A stretch of DNA of 64,000 nt, taken from positions 1,061,818 through 1,125,817 of the forward strand of contig QANY01006266.1 in NCBI GenBank assembly GCA_003255025.1, in the 5' to 3' direction. Origin of the DNA: Datisca glomerata (lineage: Eukaryota > Streptophyta > Magnoliopsida > Cucurbitales > Datiscaceae). Position 1 is the stretch's first letter. Every line of letters starts with the position of its first letter. The position numbers and the translations under genes were made by a program. The notes under the pieces are model-generated. The model saw nothing but the letters and a program-made list of their open reading frames with translations, searched no databases and was not told the origin of the DNA. Shown in pieces: positions 11,718 through 23,239 of this stretch.

Positions 11718-14542
11718 ATGTATTTTATGAGTTTTTTAATGATAAATGATATCAAAATACTTGTTCATGATCATGGAAAAGAACAGAAGGAAAACAGTCG
11801 TAGGCGATGTAGAAAGTATTACGCTAGAAAGAAGGCATTATCATGTATAGGTGATGTTCATGATAATGGAAAAAGAACTTCAAGCAAAGATTGTTCAATG
11901 GTTGAACAGATTCCTTCTGAGTTTTCATTACTCTCCGCACAGTTTTCTGAAGAAAAGAAAGAGAGTACTCGTAAGCGAAATAGAGAGTATTGCACTAGAA
12001 AGAAGACATTATCATCTATGAGTGGTGTAGATGATAATAGAATAAAAAATTCAGATGAACGTTGTTTGATGGCTGACCATATTCCTTCTAAGCCTTTATT
12101 ACTCTCCTTCGTTTATGTTTGTGAATTATGTTATGCTATAAAATTTTCTCATGAGCCAAAAAGTTTTTGTTGCTCCAATGGTGAAGTGATTCTAGCTTCT
12201 AACTCGATGCCTGAAGAATTGGAGAGTTTATATTATTCCACAGAAGATGAGGTTGTTGAATTCCAAAAATATTTGCGTACATATTTACAATGCAATGACT
12301 TTTACATATTTTGGAGTTAAATACGATAAGGACTTATCAAATAGGAACAATGGAATATATACATTTCGCGTTCAAGGGCATGTTTATCACTATATAAATC
12401 ATCTTATGCCGCTTGATGGCCATGATTCTTACCTACAACTTTATTTCTATGCAGATCATGAAATAGAAAATCGTCAGTACAATTCAAGCAAATTAATTTG
12501 CATTGTTCTAGATAAACTCGCTCGTTCAAAGATGTCCGTTATTTAGCATCACATGATATTTGTATTCATAGTGATGGTTATTTGGATTAACGTGTATATA
12601 CTCTCCTTCTAGTTCTCAAGTTGCTACTATTAGGGTTGGAGATTCTACAACTTATAATCATTCAACTCGTGATATTATTATTCAAGGTAAATCAGGGCAA
12701 AAACACAAGATACAATATTACTTTGGATGTTATGACCCTCTGCAGTATCCATTATTGTTTCCTTTTGGAGAAAATAGATGGCATCAAGGTATTAAAAGGA
12801 TTGATAGGAGAGATGGAGAACTTTTATATATGGAAAATTTGATGCTCTTAGAAAAAATCATATCAGAAGAACAATTAATGCGGAATGAGGTTCAGTTAAA
12901 GAGGAAAAGGGAAATATGGTTTCTTGTCTTGAGTATTATTGCTATAAACTTCAAATCCGTTCAGGTGATAAGTCAATGCTATTACGTTTCGGTAGACTTT
13001 TCCAACAATATATAGTAGACATGTACGTAAAACTCGAAAGTTCAAGGCTTGATTATCTTCAAAATCAAGAAAATGAGATAAGAGCTGATTCGTATCAAGG
13101 AATACTTGATAATGTTCATGCTGGCGAATGAGATGCTAATAAAATTGGACGAAGAATCATTTTTCCCACATCTTTTATTGGTAGTCCTTGTGATATGAAA
13201 AAAAAGATATATGGATGTTATGGCTTTAGTTCAACATTTCGGTAAGCCTGATATATTTTTTACCATGACCTGCAATCCAAATTAGTCTGAAATAAAAGAA
13301 AAAACGACTTCAACTGAGGAGACTAAAAATAGACATGTTTTATTGAGCAACATATTTCATGCAAAGCTGGAGGAATTGAAAATTGATTTGTTTAAGAAAC
13401 AAATCTTTGGTCCTGTGGTTGCATATGAGTATGTTGTGGAATTTTAAAAAAAGAGGTCTCTCGCATGCTCACTTTCTCATTATCCTCTCTCAAACTTCTA
13501 AAATCATTGCACCAGAATCTTTCAATAATTTTGTTTCCGCTGAAATTCCAAGTTCTTATAAAAATCCTCATTTATCAAGAATGATAATCAAACACATGAT
13601 GCATGGACCATGTGGTTTATTAAATCTTCAAAATGTCTGTATGCGAAGAGAGGGAATGTGTAGGAATAATTATCCTAAGGTATTTCGCAATGAGACTACA
13701 CAGAGAAAAGATGGATATTCGAGCTATAGACAACGTGATGATGGTACGACGGTCGTTGTTAGATGTGCGAAGTTAGACAACCGGTGGGTTGTGCCACATA
13801 ATCCTTATTTATTAGCTAAGTATGACTATCATATAAACGTAGAAATTTGTTCAACCATCAAAGCAGTAAAATATTTGTATAAATATACATACAAGGGGCA
13901 CGATCAAATTGCTTTTCGTCTCTCGACCATAGGTGAATCTTCTTATATTGATGAAATTAATTCATTCCAAAATGCAAGATGGGTCACCCCACCTGAAGGT
14001 ATTTGGAGAATATATCCGTTTGTGTTGAATGGAGTTAATCCCGCAGTTATAAATCTCCAACTACATTTTTCGTACAAACAACCCGTGTCATTTAGGAAAA
14101 ACGACGACTTGATTAATGTGTTGAATTATGAATTTTGCTCAAGGAAAATGTTAACTAAATTTTTTAACATGAATAATATTAATGAACATGCTAGAATGTT
14201 ATTATATAAAGAGTTTCCGGAGATTTTGTGTGGAATGAAAGAGATAAAATTTGGACTCTGAGAAAACAAGGTCATTCTATTGGTCGAATAGTTACGGTTA
14301 ATCCAATGGAAGATGAACGTTATTATTTGCGTTTGTTATTAAATCATATAAAAGGTCCTACATCATTTGATGATCTATTTACTATTGATGGTATTGTCGC
14401 TTCATCATTTCGTGACTCTACGTTACTCAATGGTTTGTTAAATTCAAATTTTTGTATATATCAATGTTTAGAAGAGGTGTCAGAGTATCAAATGCCAAAT
14501 GCTCTTCAACAACTTTTCGCAACGATTTTAATATTAATCTAG
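11718..14542 (+). pseudogene. Helitron Rep domain (rolling-circle initiator), broken
   Basis: The N-terminal region (11718-12320) has a basic CRKYYARKK/REYCTRKK repeat followed by the Helitron CELCYAIKFSHEPKSFCC zinc-like motif. The next piece (12247-12546) carries GIYTFRVQGHVYHYI. Then come the Helitron_like_N parts: YFGCYDPLQYPLLFPFGE (about 12716-12770), LRFGRLFQQYIVDMYVKLE (about 12980-13040) and GRRIIFPTSF (about 13150). The core (13383-14261) has the HUH-type motif H-A-H at residues 28-30 of that open frame and the tyrosine motif YLYKYTYKGHD at about residues 164-174. These residues nick and join DNA in rolling-circle transposition. At least five frame breaks separate the pieces, so no full Rep can be made. 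Confidence 0.8.
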
Positions 14543-14594
14543 AATGTCGTTGACTTCAAATATTGTGAGAATTAAAGTATTGCAGTAGATATAT

Positions 14595-16167
14595 ATGTTC
14601 CTCGAATATATGGGAAAATCAATCAAACATTTTGGATTATTTGATGAAAATCTAGATTCTAAAGTTAAAGAAAATAACTTGAAAGAAATAGATGAAGAAC
14701 TACAAATTATTGTTGATGAAAAAGATCTTAATGCAGCGGAACAGCTAAATTCTGAACAGAAGTGTGCGTATGATGCAATATTAGAGAGTTTTTCAAGGAA
14801 CTTCAAAAGAATTTTTTATCGATGGACCTGGTGGTAGTGGAAAACCTTTTTATATCGTGCTATTCTTGCAACAATAAGATCGAAGGGTTTTGTTGCGCTT
14901 GCAACAGCATCTTCTGGAGTAGCGGCGTCTATTTTACCTGGTGATCGTACCGCTCATTCAAGATTCAAGATACCTTTAGACGTTACAAAAAATGTCAATT
15001 GCTCTGTCTCAAAACAATCTGATCTTGCTCATTTACTACAAATTGCTAAAATTATTATTTGGGAGGAGGCTCTGATGTAAGAACAAACAAACAATTGAAG
15101 CACTTGATCGATTATTTCAAGATTTAAATGATAATTGTGCAATATTTGGTGGAAAAGTTATCCTGTTAGGAGGTGATTTTTGTCAAGTACTTCCCGTGAT
15201 TCCAAAAGGCTCTAGATATGAAATCATTGAGTCCAGTTTAGTAAGTTCCTATTTATGGTCAAAATTTTAAAGGTTTCATTTGACTACGAATATGAGGTCG
15301 TTATTAGATCCTAAATTTGCTCAATATTTATTATCTATAGGTGATGGAAATGAGGAAACTATGATTGACAATTATATTGAATTGCCAAAATCGATGCTTC
15401 TTCCATATACGAACGATTCAGAATCGATAAATTATTTATTAGATGCAATTTTTTGCGATATACATGAATTTCTGAATAATTTAATATCAATGATGAATAG
15501 ATGTATTCTTACTCCAAAGAATGAAGACATTAACGAGATAAAGACATTCCCATACAACGTTTCCTGGTGAGATAGTTAGATATTATAGTTTTGATGAAAC
15601 TTTAGATAATGACAACGATAGAATTCCAAATAATTTTATGAATATTTTGATACCTACTAGATTTCCTTCTCATGAATTATTATTAAAACCAAATTGTCCA
15701 GTGATATTTCTCGAAATATTAATCCATCTGAAGGTTTATGCAATGGATATAGATTAATATGTCGACAATTCAAACAAAATATAATTGATGCTGAAATAGC
15801 TACTGAACATTACAAAGGAAAAAGAGTGTTTCTACCTAGAATTCCATTTATAGCTTTTAATGATGAGAAGTCTTCATTCCCGTTTAGACGAACACGATTC
15901 CCTATTCGTTTAAGTTTCTTTATGACAATAAATAAAGCGCAAGGTCAAACATTAGATTTTGTTGATATATATTTACCTCGATCTATTTTTTCTCATGGAC
16001 AATTATATGTTGCTTTATCTAGAGTGAGAAATACATCATCTGTAAAAATATTAATTTGTCCAACCAATGAAAAAGATATTCATACTTATTCATACACAAA
16101 GAATGTTGTATATAAAGAATTTTTATCTTTAGCTTTTCCTACCGCTGAAAATGCTATTTTATCATAA
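14595..16167 (+). pseudogene. Helitron Pif1-like helicase domain, broken
   Basis: Helicase reading begins at AEQLNSEQKCAYDAIL (about 14735-14785). The Walker A region follows at 14824-14845 (GPGGSGK). It is preceded by a frameshift in the T tract at 14812-14817 and has a one-base deletion exactly after GK, where family members have GKT. Walker B/motif III appears as KVILLGGDFCQVLP (about 15155-15195). The 3' open frame (15694-16167) holds NINPSEGLCNGYRLICR, motif V INKAQGQTLDF and motif VI GQLYVALSRVRN. The order and spacing match Pif1/RRM3-type helicases of Helitrons, which unwind donor DNA. With the nucleotide-binding loop frameshifted the enzyme is dead. Confidence 0.85.
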
Positions 16168-16267
16168 GGTAATATTCATATAGATAATATCTTTATTATA
16201 TTTAACATAATTTATCTTACATAAACAATATAAGTTCTAGGAGTATGTTAATTTTAAAATGTATTGC

Positions 16268-17330
16268 AGGAAAGCTATAGATACTGCAACGAGAATAATA
16301 AGAAAGATCACACCGAACGTGAAAAAGTGGACAGTAAAAGCCATTATTGTAGAGAAAAACTTATCTAGAAATGCGCGGAATAGTACTATGACATTACAAA
16401 GATTTGTACTAGCTGATGAATGATATTAAATAAAATATTTATGAGATGCATATTTTAATTGTCATTGTTTATTTTACTAGGGAACATAAATTTCGGTCAC
16501 GATATTTGGTCGTGATATACGAATCTTACGTTCTTCTATGACTTTAGGAGATACATTTTATATATCAAACACTATTGTCCAGTTCTGTAGAGCAGATTAT
16601 CGTATTATTGACAATCCCTATCAATGGATTATAAATGCGAGAACTGTTATTAGAACAACAACATCAAATAAGAAAATACCACCAATTAATTATCAGTTTG
16701 TTTCACTTTGCAATATGTCGACGCATGTTGATTCCATCCATTCAGTTGCTAAGGGATAACATTTATTTATAATTTATCATTTCATACATATATTGTTACA
16801 TTTCTATTACAGAGTTAAAAAAAAAGTATTTCGCTATTATTATGTAAAGTATTATATGATTTTGCAGACATACTCGTGGTTGTATTAAACGTCCTACCTG
16901 CAAAGACAGTCACTACCATGAATGAAAATACTATAATCCGTGAAGTCATAGTTGTCGATGAAGGGTACGTCAATTAAATTTAGTAATTATAAATTATAAT
17001 TATTAATATTATTTTCTAATTATCTTCTATTACCTTGTGTTTTTTATAGACTACAACCAATGATTTTAACATGTTGGAATCAATTTGTTTATCGTTGAAT
17101 GCGAAGCAATCGTACAAGAAATAGAAAGCCAACCAATAATCCTTGGAAGACGTCATTTCATAGTATTTGTGTATATTTTTTTGTTGCTTTAGAATAAAAT
17201 GATGAAACATAATTTTTTTAATAGAATATTTTTATTTGCTGATATTTGGTTATGAACAAGACCAACTTGCTCTCTGATGATAAATCCCACAGTAGAACAA
17301 GCAATTGAACTTCAGAGATGGTATGATTAA
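16268..17330 (+). pseudogene. RPA70-like OB-fold protein of the Helitron, exon remnants
   Basis: Downstream of the helicase I read exon-like pieces of the RPA-like protein often carried by plant Helitrons. They are: KKWTVKAIIVEKN...LQRFVLADE (about 16310-16425); GDTFYISNTIVQFC...YRIIDNPYQWIINARTVI (16538-16759); VLNVLPAKTVTT...REVIVVDEGLQPMIL (about 16870-16970, resuming after an intron near 17045); and INPTVEQAIELQRW (about 17283-17325). RPA-like OB folds bind single-stranded DNA and may assist rolling-circle transposition. Introns have GT/AG-like borders, but there are in-frame stops. I am confident of the family, less so of exact exon borders. Confidence 0.65.
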
Positions 17331-17934
17331 TTTAATAAACTTAAGTTTAGTGAAATTTTGATATTCTAACTTTCATATTTTTTTAATATTAAATGAGCGT
17401 TAGTCATAAAAGACAACTTCGGCAAATAACTCGTGATCAATGTTCACAATTGTCAATGTATAATCCGGAGCGACCAACATAAAACCGGATAATCAAGATC
17501 TAACAAGTCCCAGACATGCTGGATACGGTATTATTTTTGACAATTTTGATTATATGTGTGTTTTGATCAACAAAGAATTTTTATTAATATTTATTTACAG
17601 CATATAAGCATCTGGATAGAGGCAACAATAATAGTTTCTAATAAAACATATACTGAAGTATATAAATTTTCTATTGCAATTAAGTTTATTTATATTTTAC
17701 ATAATTTTACATGTTTGATAATAACTTTTGAAATATTTATCTGGATACATTTGTTCGACTAAACACAGTTGCCCAGACAATGAGTAATGGGTCAAAACTC
17801 GTATTAATAAAATTTTGAAGATATGAACAAAGAAATGTTAGATATAATATCTCTTTAGTATCTGAAAATTTGGACAGTTCGTCAACTGTTATCCGCGTCA
17901 ACATGTCCGACATATACTTCTACTGTTAATGTTG

Positions 17935-18205
17935 AGAGAGGACATTCGTCGTCCTCTACATGATTAGAATCACTATGTTTATAATTTGTTATAAATAAAT
18001 ATATGAAATATTGTCTATTGTAGGATTAGATTTATTATATGCATGTTTTTGTAGTTTTTTAATGTATATATAAATAAATGATGTAGAAAGAGAACATTTG
18101 TCATACTCTACATGAGTAAAATAACTATGTTTAAAATTTATTATAAATAAATCTCTGTAAACATTTTATATTGTAAGATTATGTTTATTGTATGTATGTT
18201 TCTAT
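17935..18205. repeat. Imperfect direct repeat, ~150-bp period
   Basis: The blocks from gagaggacattcgtc...ctctacatga (about 17936) and gagaacatttgtc...ctctacatga (about 18089) share most of the following 110 bases, including ttataaataaat and gattatgtttatt-like segments. Possibly the 3' tail of the Helitron. Confidence 0.6.
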
Positions 18206-20285
18206 TGTTGGCGGCACATGCTTAAACTAAATGTTCGATAAGATGAAATTTTAGTGAAAGCTAACAGAGGTTTCAAATGAAGAGTGCATATATTATATAA
18301 ATAAAATAATTATTTATCTCAACTTTCATTGTTATATAAATGTATATTATAAATTATACCGAAACATATTATTATACCCAAAGCACGTGCCGACTACCTA
18401 ATTTTATACAAAATGCAAAGTCTATAATCCACCTCTCATTTTTTAAAATTTAGAAGTATTTTGAGAGTAGTAACACAAAAGAGAAAAAGGGAACACTTTT
18501 TCATTTTTTGTGGTAACCATCATTCCCACTTAGCATCATTAGTCTCCTCCTTATATTCCCTATCTATCTATCCTAGAAATAAAGGTTACTTGGTATTCTC
18601 ATAGTCAAGAAAAACGAATATAAACGTCAAGCTTCCATTTGTAAGGACCAGACAAGTAATTCTACGAATATAAGATAGAAAACAACTGAGTTTTCTATCT
18701 TATATTCGTAGAACAACTAACCGACCAAGCTTCCTTGTAAGTCTCATGACTTTTTCTTCTTTATTATTATCTTCATAGAATTTGTGTTCAAAGTTAATCT
18801 CAGGTAGGAAAGAATATTTCTCTCATTCCAATTTCCACAAATCTCCTGCTGAATTTCTCAACTAAGATTAGGTTTAAATCCTGTTTTTAATTTCTTTATT
18901 TGATTGGCTTTTTCTTCCATCTCTCTTTTTTTTGTTGATCCAACCAAACAGAACCTTGCACACGCCAATATTCTATTGCCAGCAGCTTTGCTTTGTTTGG
19001 AAGATTCTCAATAAAGCTGGAAACTCATATGTTTGAAGAAAAATTCAAGGGTGTGATTGATTTCGAAAATCTTTATTTACTCTCTCACTCTCATTTAGAG
19101 CTTATTTGAAACCGTCTCAAGATTGAGTGGTTTTTAATCTTGAGTATCTTTTTTAAATTAAATGCTCAACTTTTATTTTTTTTGTTTAAATCACACAGAC
19201 TTTCAAGAATGTATTTAGAAAATAGTAAGAAAATGTTTAGCATCTCAATACTTTATCAAATAAATTTTTATACGCATTAAACACAATAATTTTGACTTTT
19301 TTAATATATTTTTTTACAATCATATTTTAATAATTTTATTTAAGAAATCATTTAATATCAATCTCACTCAAATGATTTCTTGCTCCACGTTACAATTTTT
19401 GTAGTCAATATCAGCTTGCTAGCTTAAGATTTTTTGTTCTCCAATCTAGTGGGATCAACATATTTGCCAACATAGGTTCCTTCTGAAACTATGTTATCAG
19501 AATGTGACTGTAGAAAACTCAAATTTATCCGAAAAAGTTGACACTGTTTCTTAACACAAGAGTTTGTTATAATAGTTTGCAACTGTCTCGTATCACCTTT
19601 GCACTAAAATTATTTTGATGAGAGAATGAAGACAATTTCGTTACAACAAGATAATTAAGATTGCTTGAATCTGAATATGCCAATTATTTTGATGATATAT
19701 TTAAGTTCCTAGAATTCAAATTTTGTTTTTTAGATTAACACGGATTTCTAAAATATAATTCTCCAATTAATGCCAGAGATGCACAAACCTCACCAAAAAA
19801 TTCCCCGCGAATGCACTATGATTAAGTAGCTCAATTTAAACGGTGATAGAACCATTTTAGTAATAATACCACCAGGTCCAGAAAAGAACATATTATTTCA
19901 AACGGACAATTAAGTAAATTAATACTACATTATAGTAATAATGTCCTATATTTGACAAGAACTGCGGGCTACATGTAATTTTTCTTGCAGCCACTTCAGC
20001 CCTATACCCTTTTACTATGGCTGGCTTTTAAATTCACCATCCCCCCACATAGCGTAAACCAAACCCAAGTTACCCGACCCATTCAAACTTAAGAAAACAA
20101 AAGGTAAAAGGTAAAAGCAAAACTAGAACAGAGTCACTTCTTCTACCTATCACCATATTTAACTAAAAACCATCCCTTTCACTTAAAAGACTCTTCCCCG
20201 CAAACCCCACCACTTCAATTTTCCCGAGAAAATAAAGAGGGAAAATGAAGGCGGGAAAGTTAAGAAGAAAACTGGAGGGTAAATT
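18206..20285. other. Intergenic region between Helitron and expansin
   Basis: Apart from the hairpin at 18660-18713 I see no gene or element here. The part from about 20100 to 20285 is the 3' flank of the expansin gene. Confidence 0.4.
18660..18713. repeat. Perfect 24-bp inverted repeat with 6-base loop
   Basis: Arm 18660-18683, loop aactga 18684-18689, arm 18690-18713; every base of the two arms pairs. The core is cgaatataagatagaaaac and its complement. It is flanked on both sides by a direct repeat containing aagcttcc and ttgtaag (about 18629 and 18727). Confidence 0.95.
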
Positions 20286-22112
20286 TTAGACGCGGAAATT
20301 CTTTCCCGTAAAGGTCTGACCGAACTGCCAATTAGGAGGTGCCACGTTCAATGAAGTCGATGTGCGTTTATCACTGCCCGTGACCCTAAAAGAGAGTGAT
20401 TGGCCAACTAAGACTGCATTTGACTGCCAGTTCTGACCCCAATTGCGGCTCATGCTCATCCACCCTGTTTTTGATCCTTTAATGCTCACGCGCACTATAT
20501 CACCTGCCCCCGCCACGTTCGTTACCAGCACTAGGTTAAAGTAACGGAAACCGTTAATTGTGTACCTGATTCCACCTTGCTTTCGGCATGGTACCCTGAA
20601 ACCCAAAAACAATAGTTAGAAACTAACGGAGCCGTATGATTCAACACGCGCGTAAGATATATCTTTTCTGTTTACATTTCTACGTCAGTGGTTGAACTGT
20701 TAATACGACCCTTGTACAAGGGTATCATTGTAACACGGTCCAAGGGTTCTGGGACCCTGTTCTTGTTAAGAAACAGACAAAAGGGTTCTTAACTAACAAG
20801 GAGACTATACTATACTTGAAAGATTCTTCTGGACCCTGTTTGCTTCCAGAGAAAATCCGTGGGAAAGAAATTTATAACAAGACATCATTTCCCTATGAAT
20901 ACACCAGGATTAAGGGTTGAATATGAGGTTCCTCTTTAACTTTCTTTAGAACTCAATCTGTTTCTTCTGTTGGAAAAAGAAAATCGCAGAGGAGGTCCCT
21001 CCTTAACTTTCTTTTCCCTGTTTTCTAACTAGCAGCCAAACAGATTGACACTCGAATGGAAACGTAATAACTAAGTGCAACAGGAGTGTATTCCATATAG
21101 ATCTATGAAAATACAGAAAATGCAACTCACAATACTAGAAAGATTGCGAAAAATGAAGAGGAATCACTTACCGGCGGAATGAAACGGGAACGATACCGGC
21201 GCGGTACTCGGCGATCTTGAGAAACATAGGCATGGCGAGGTCGAAATGGGTGCGAGGAGGATTGCACCAGCCTCCGTTGTCACTAGGGAGAGCGTAGTTT
21301 GGAGGGCAGAAGTTAGTGGCAGTGACGAAAATGGAAGGACTGCCAGGGTGGCACCATCTTGGGTCGTCAGCGCACTTAATCTCGAAGCAGGCACCGCAGC
21401 TCAGCCCATTATTGAAAAGAGCTGTGCTCAGCGCCGCCGTGTTTACTCCGTAGCCTTGGCTATACAGATTTCCATAACCGCAAGCACCGCCTGCATGGCG
21501 AAACAACAAATTCTTATTATTAGGTGAAATATACAACATTAGTAGGGCAATGCAATGACAGAGCTGATGTTCGGGGATATTGAATACGAAATGTACTGTA
21601 GATGAGAGAGATTTTGAATTATATATAATTTTCGAATATAAAAAACTGTAACAAGGTGATTTACTTTGAATGTTAGGTAAAAATCGAAGAAAACCCAAAT
21701 TAGAGATTGTAGAGTAATTTGAGAATCGAAGAAACCAAAACTGGGCTTCAGTTGTGTTAAAGGGCAGACATCATAATATGGCTTCAACGAAGCTTAATTA
21801 GCAGTGCGGCTAGAAATGCAAATGATAAGTTGAGGAAAACGGGGCTTTGGTCCATAAGAGAGATTAAAAGCAGAGAACAGAACAAAGGCAGAAAATCAAA
21901 GACAATGGTGTTTGACGCTATGCGAGAACAAAGGCAGAAAATCAAGGACAATGACGTTATGTACCCATAGTTCCTGAGGCGTCGCTTCCGCCGTAGAAAG
22001 TAGCATGAGCGCTCTGCCATGTTCCTCCGGTGTAGACTCCTGGGATTCTAGCATCAGCCACCATACATAGCGAGAAAATCAAGGCGATGCAGAGCATAGT
22101 GAGAGTAGCCAT
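20286..22112 (-). CDS. Alpha-expansin (EXPA4-like), three exons
   Basis: Joined exons (minus strand) 22112-21965, 21490-21172 and 20595-20286 encode 258 residues, the usual alpha-expansin length. Both introns (474 and 576 bp) have GT...AG borders at positions typical of the family. Residues 1-21 form a signal peptide ending VADA before RIPGVYTGG. The first domain (GH45-like) shows [20 protein letters not shown], the paired cysteines and HFD (131-133). The second domain (CBM63-like) shows [19 protein letters not shown] and ends [14 protein letters not shown]. Expansins are secreted and loosen walls by disrupting cellulose-xyloglucan contacts without hydrolysis. One oddity is TSTSLN near the C terminus, where relatives usually have an aromatic residue before Asn. 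The start ATG at 22112 is chosen because it begins the signal peptide; upstream in-frame codons lack one. A (CT)n tract sits directly before the ATG. This is the only intact host gene I see. Confidence 0.95.
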
Positions 22113-22138
22113 TGAGAGAGAGAGAGAGAGAGAGAGTG
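22113..22138 (-). repeat. (CT)n microsatellite in expansin 5' leader
   Basis: About twelve GA/TC dinucleotides end one base from the expansin ATG. CT-rich leaders are common in plant genes and can influence expression; repeat length is likely polymorphic. That it is transcribed is inferred. Confidence 0.85.
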
Positions 22139-23239
22139 AGAGCTGAAATGGAAGGGGTAGATTAGGGTTGAAGCGGGAAGGGGGGGTACTTATGGATGTC
22201 AGGCTACGGAACGGGAATCGGCAGAGGTGTGGAACTGTTACCGTGTAATTACTGCTTTTTGGCGGCCCCTTTTCCACCTTTTTCCTCAGGCATCTAAGTC
22301 GCAAAATAAAAACTAAATTTTAACCCCGTCCCCTACTACGAAAATTGTAGCTAATAAAAACTTTTTTTTAGCTGGTTGTAAACACGGTGCGTTGGGTGTG
22401 AATAATATTAAAAACATAATTTGAATTTATAAATAAAAATTATTAGATATACATAGTATCATATTAAGTATATTGAATTATAAAACTACAACTAATTTAG
22501 CAACCAATAAATCAATAAACTTACACAATTTTCTATTGATGAAAAAAAATTTATACTCTAATAAATCATATAAATATAAATTTATAAAAAAATAATACAT
22601 TTCAATTATATTTAAACTTCTATCAATAGGTCATTGCCCTAACTTTTTTCACTCAATCATCAAAAATCATAATTTAGATAACTATTTAAATATCAATTAT
22701 CATGGAGTTTTTTCTTAATTAAAGTTGAAATTATGAAATAATGTAACTGGAAATAGAACAAATGCAAAAAAAATTCATTTTCTATAAGTTGGTAGAGTTT
22801 AGTTTTGCACCCTCTTATGAGGGAGTTTTGAATTAAATTATAATTATAAGTAAAATAAATGTTGATGATGACATGTTCATTTGAATCATGGTTATTTGCA
22901 TTGGTTAAATATGTTGAGATTTCACTAAAAATTTATAATAATCTTTATATATGAATCATAATAGTTCATTGCACAACACTAGATTCGTAGAATACACTTG
23001 AAATCAGATAAATCATTATTATTTCATATAAAATAATGATTTTCACCAATATCTTAAGATAAAAGATAACGGTTGTTCTGCATTATTGAAAAATCAAGAT
23101 TAGGATAACACCATGGACGACCACAATCGCACTACCGTGGTTATTCACATAAGATAACGACTTTTAGTCATTATCTTTATCATGATTTAAAGTAATGTTT
23201 CTATTATTACCAAAGAAACATCTCTTAATGTGTAGGTAG
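22139..23239. other. Expansin upstream region
   Basis: The first 200 bases beyond the leader are comparatively GC-rich and contain a GCCGCC-like core at about 22261-22267. No TATA box stands out. From 22330 on it is AT-rich without genes, and a CACTA element begins 1.1 kb upstream of the start codon. Confidence 0.4.

Larger units (their letters stand above)
11718..17330 (+). mobile_element. Degenerate Helitron
   Basis: Contains, in the order expected for a plant Helitron, a Rep (rolling-circle) N-terminal region, a Pif1-like helicase and exons of an RPA-like single-strand-binding protein. Many frameshifts and stops split the polyprotein. Helitrons end with a short hairpin and CTRR; I could not confirm either terminus. 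A hairpin further right (18660-18713) is not followed by CTRR at the expected distance. Confidence 0.75.

Noticed and set aside
18660..18713. Hairpin as the Helitron 3' terminus
   Set aside because: No CTRR end at the expected 10-12 bases downstream, and it is longer and more perfect than usual Helitron hairpins.
21168..21698. Continuous minus-strand frame through expansin intron 1
   Set aside because: The part above 21490 is intron; the GCAG acceptor and exon 1 with its signal peptide at 21965-22112 give the standard expansin structure.
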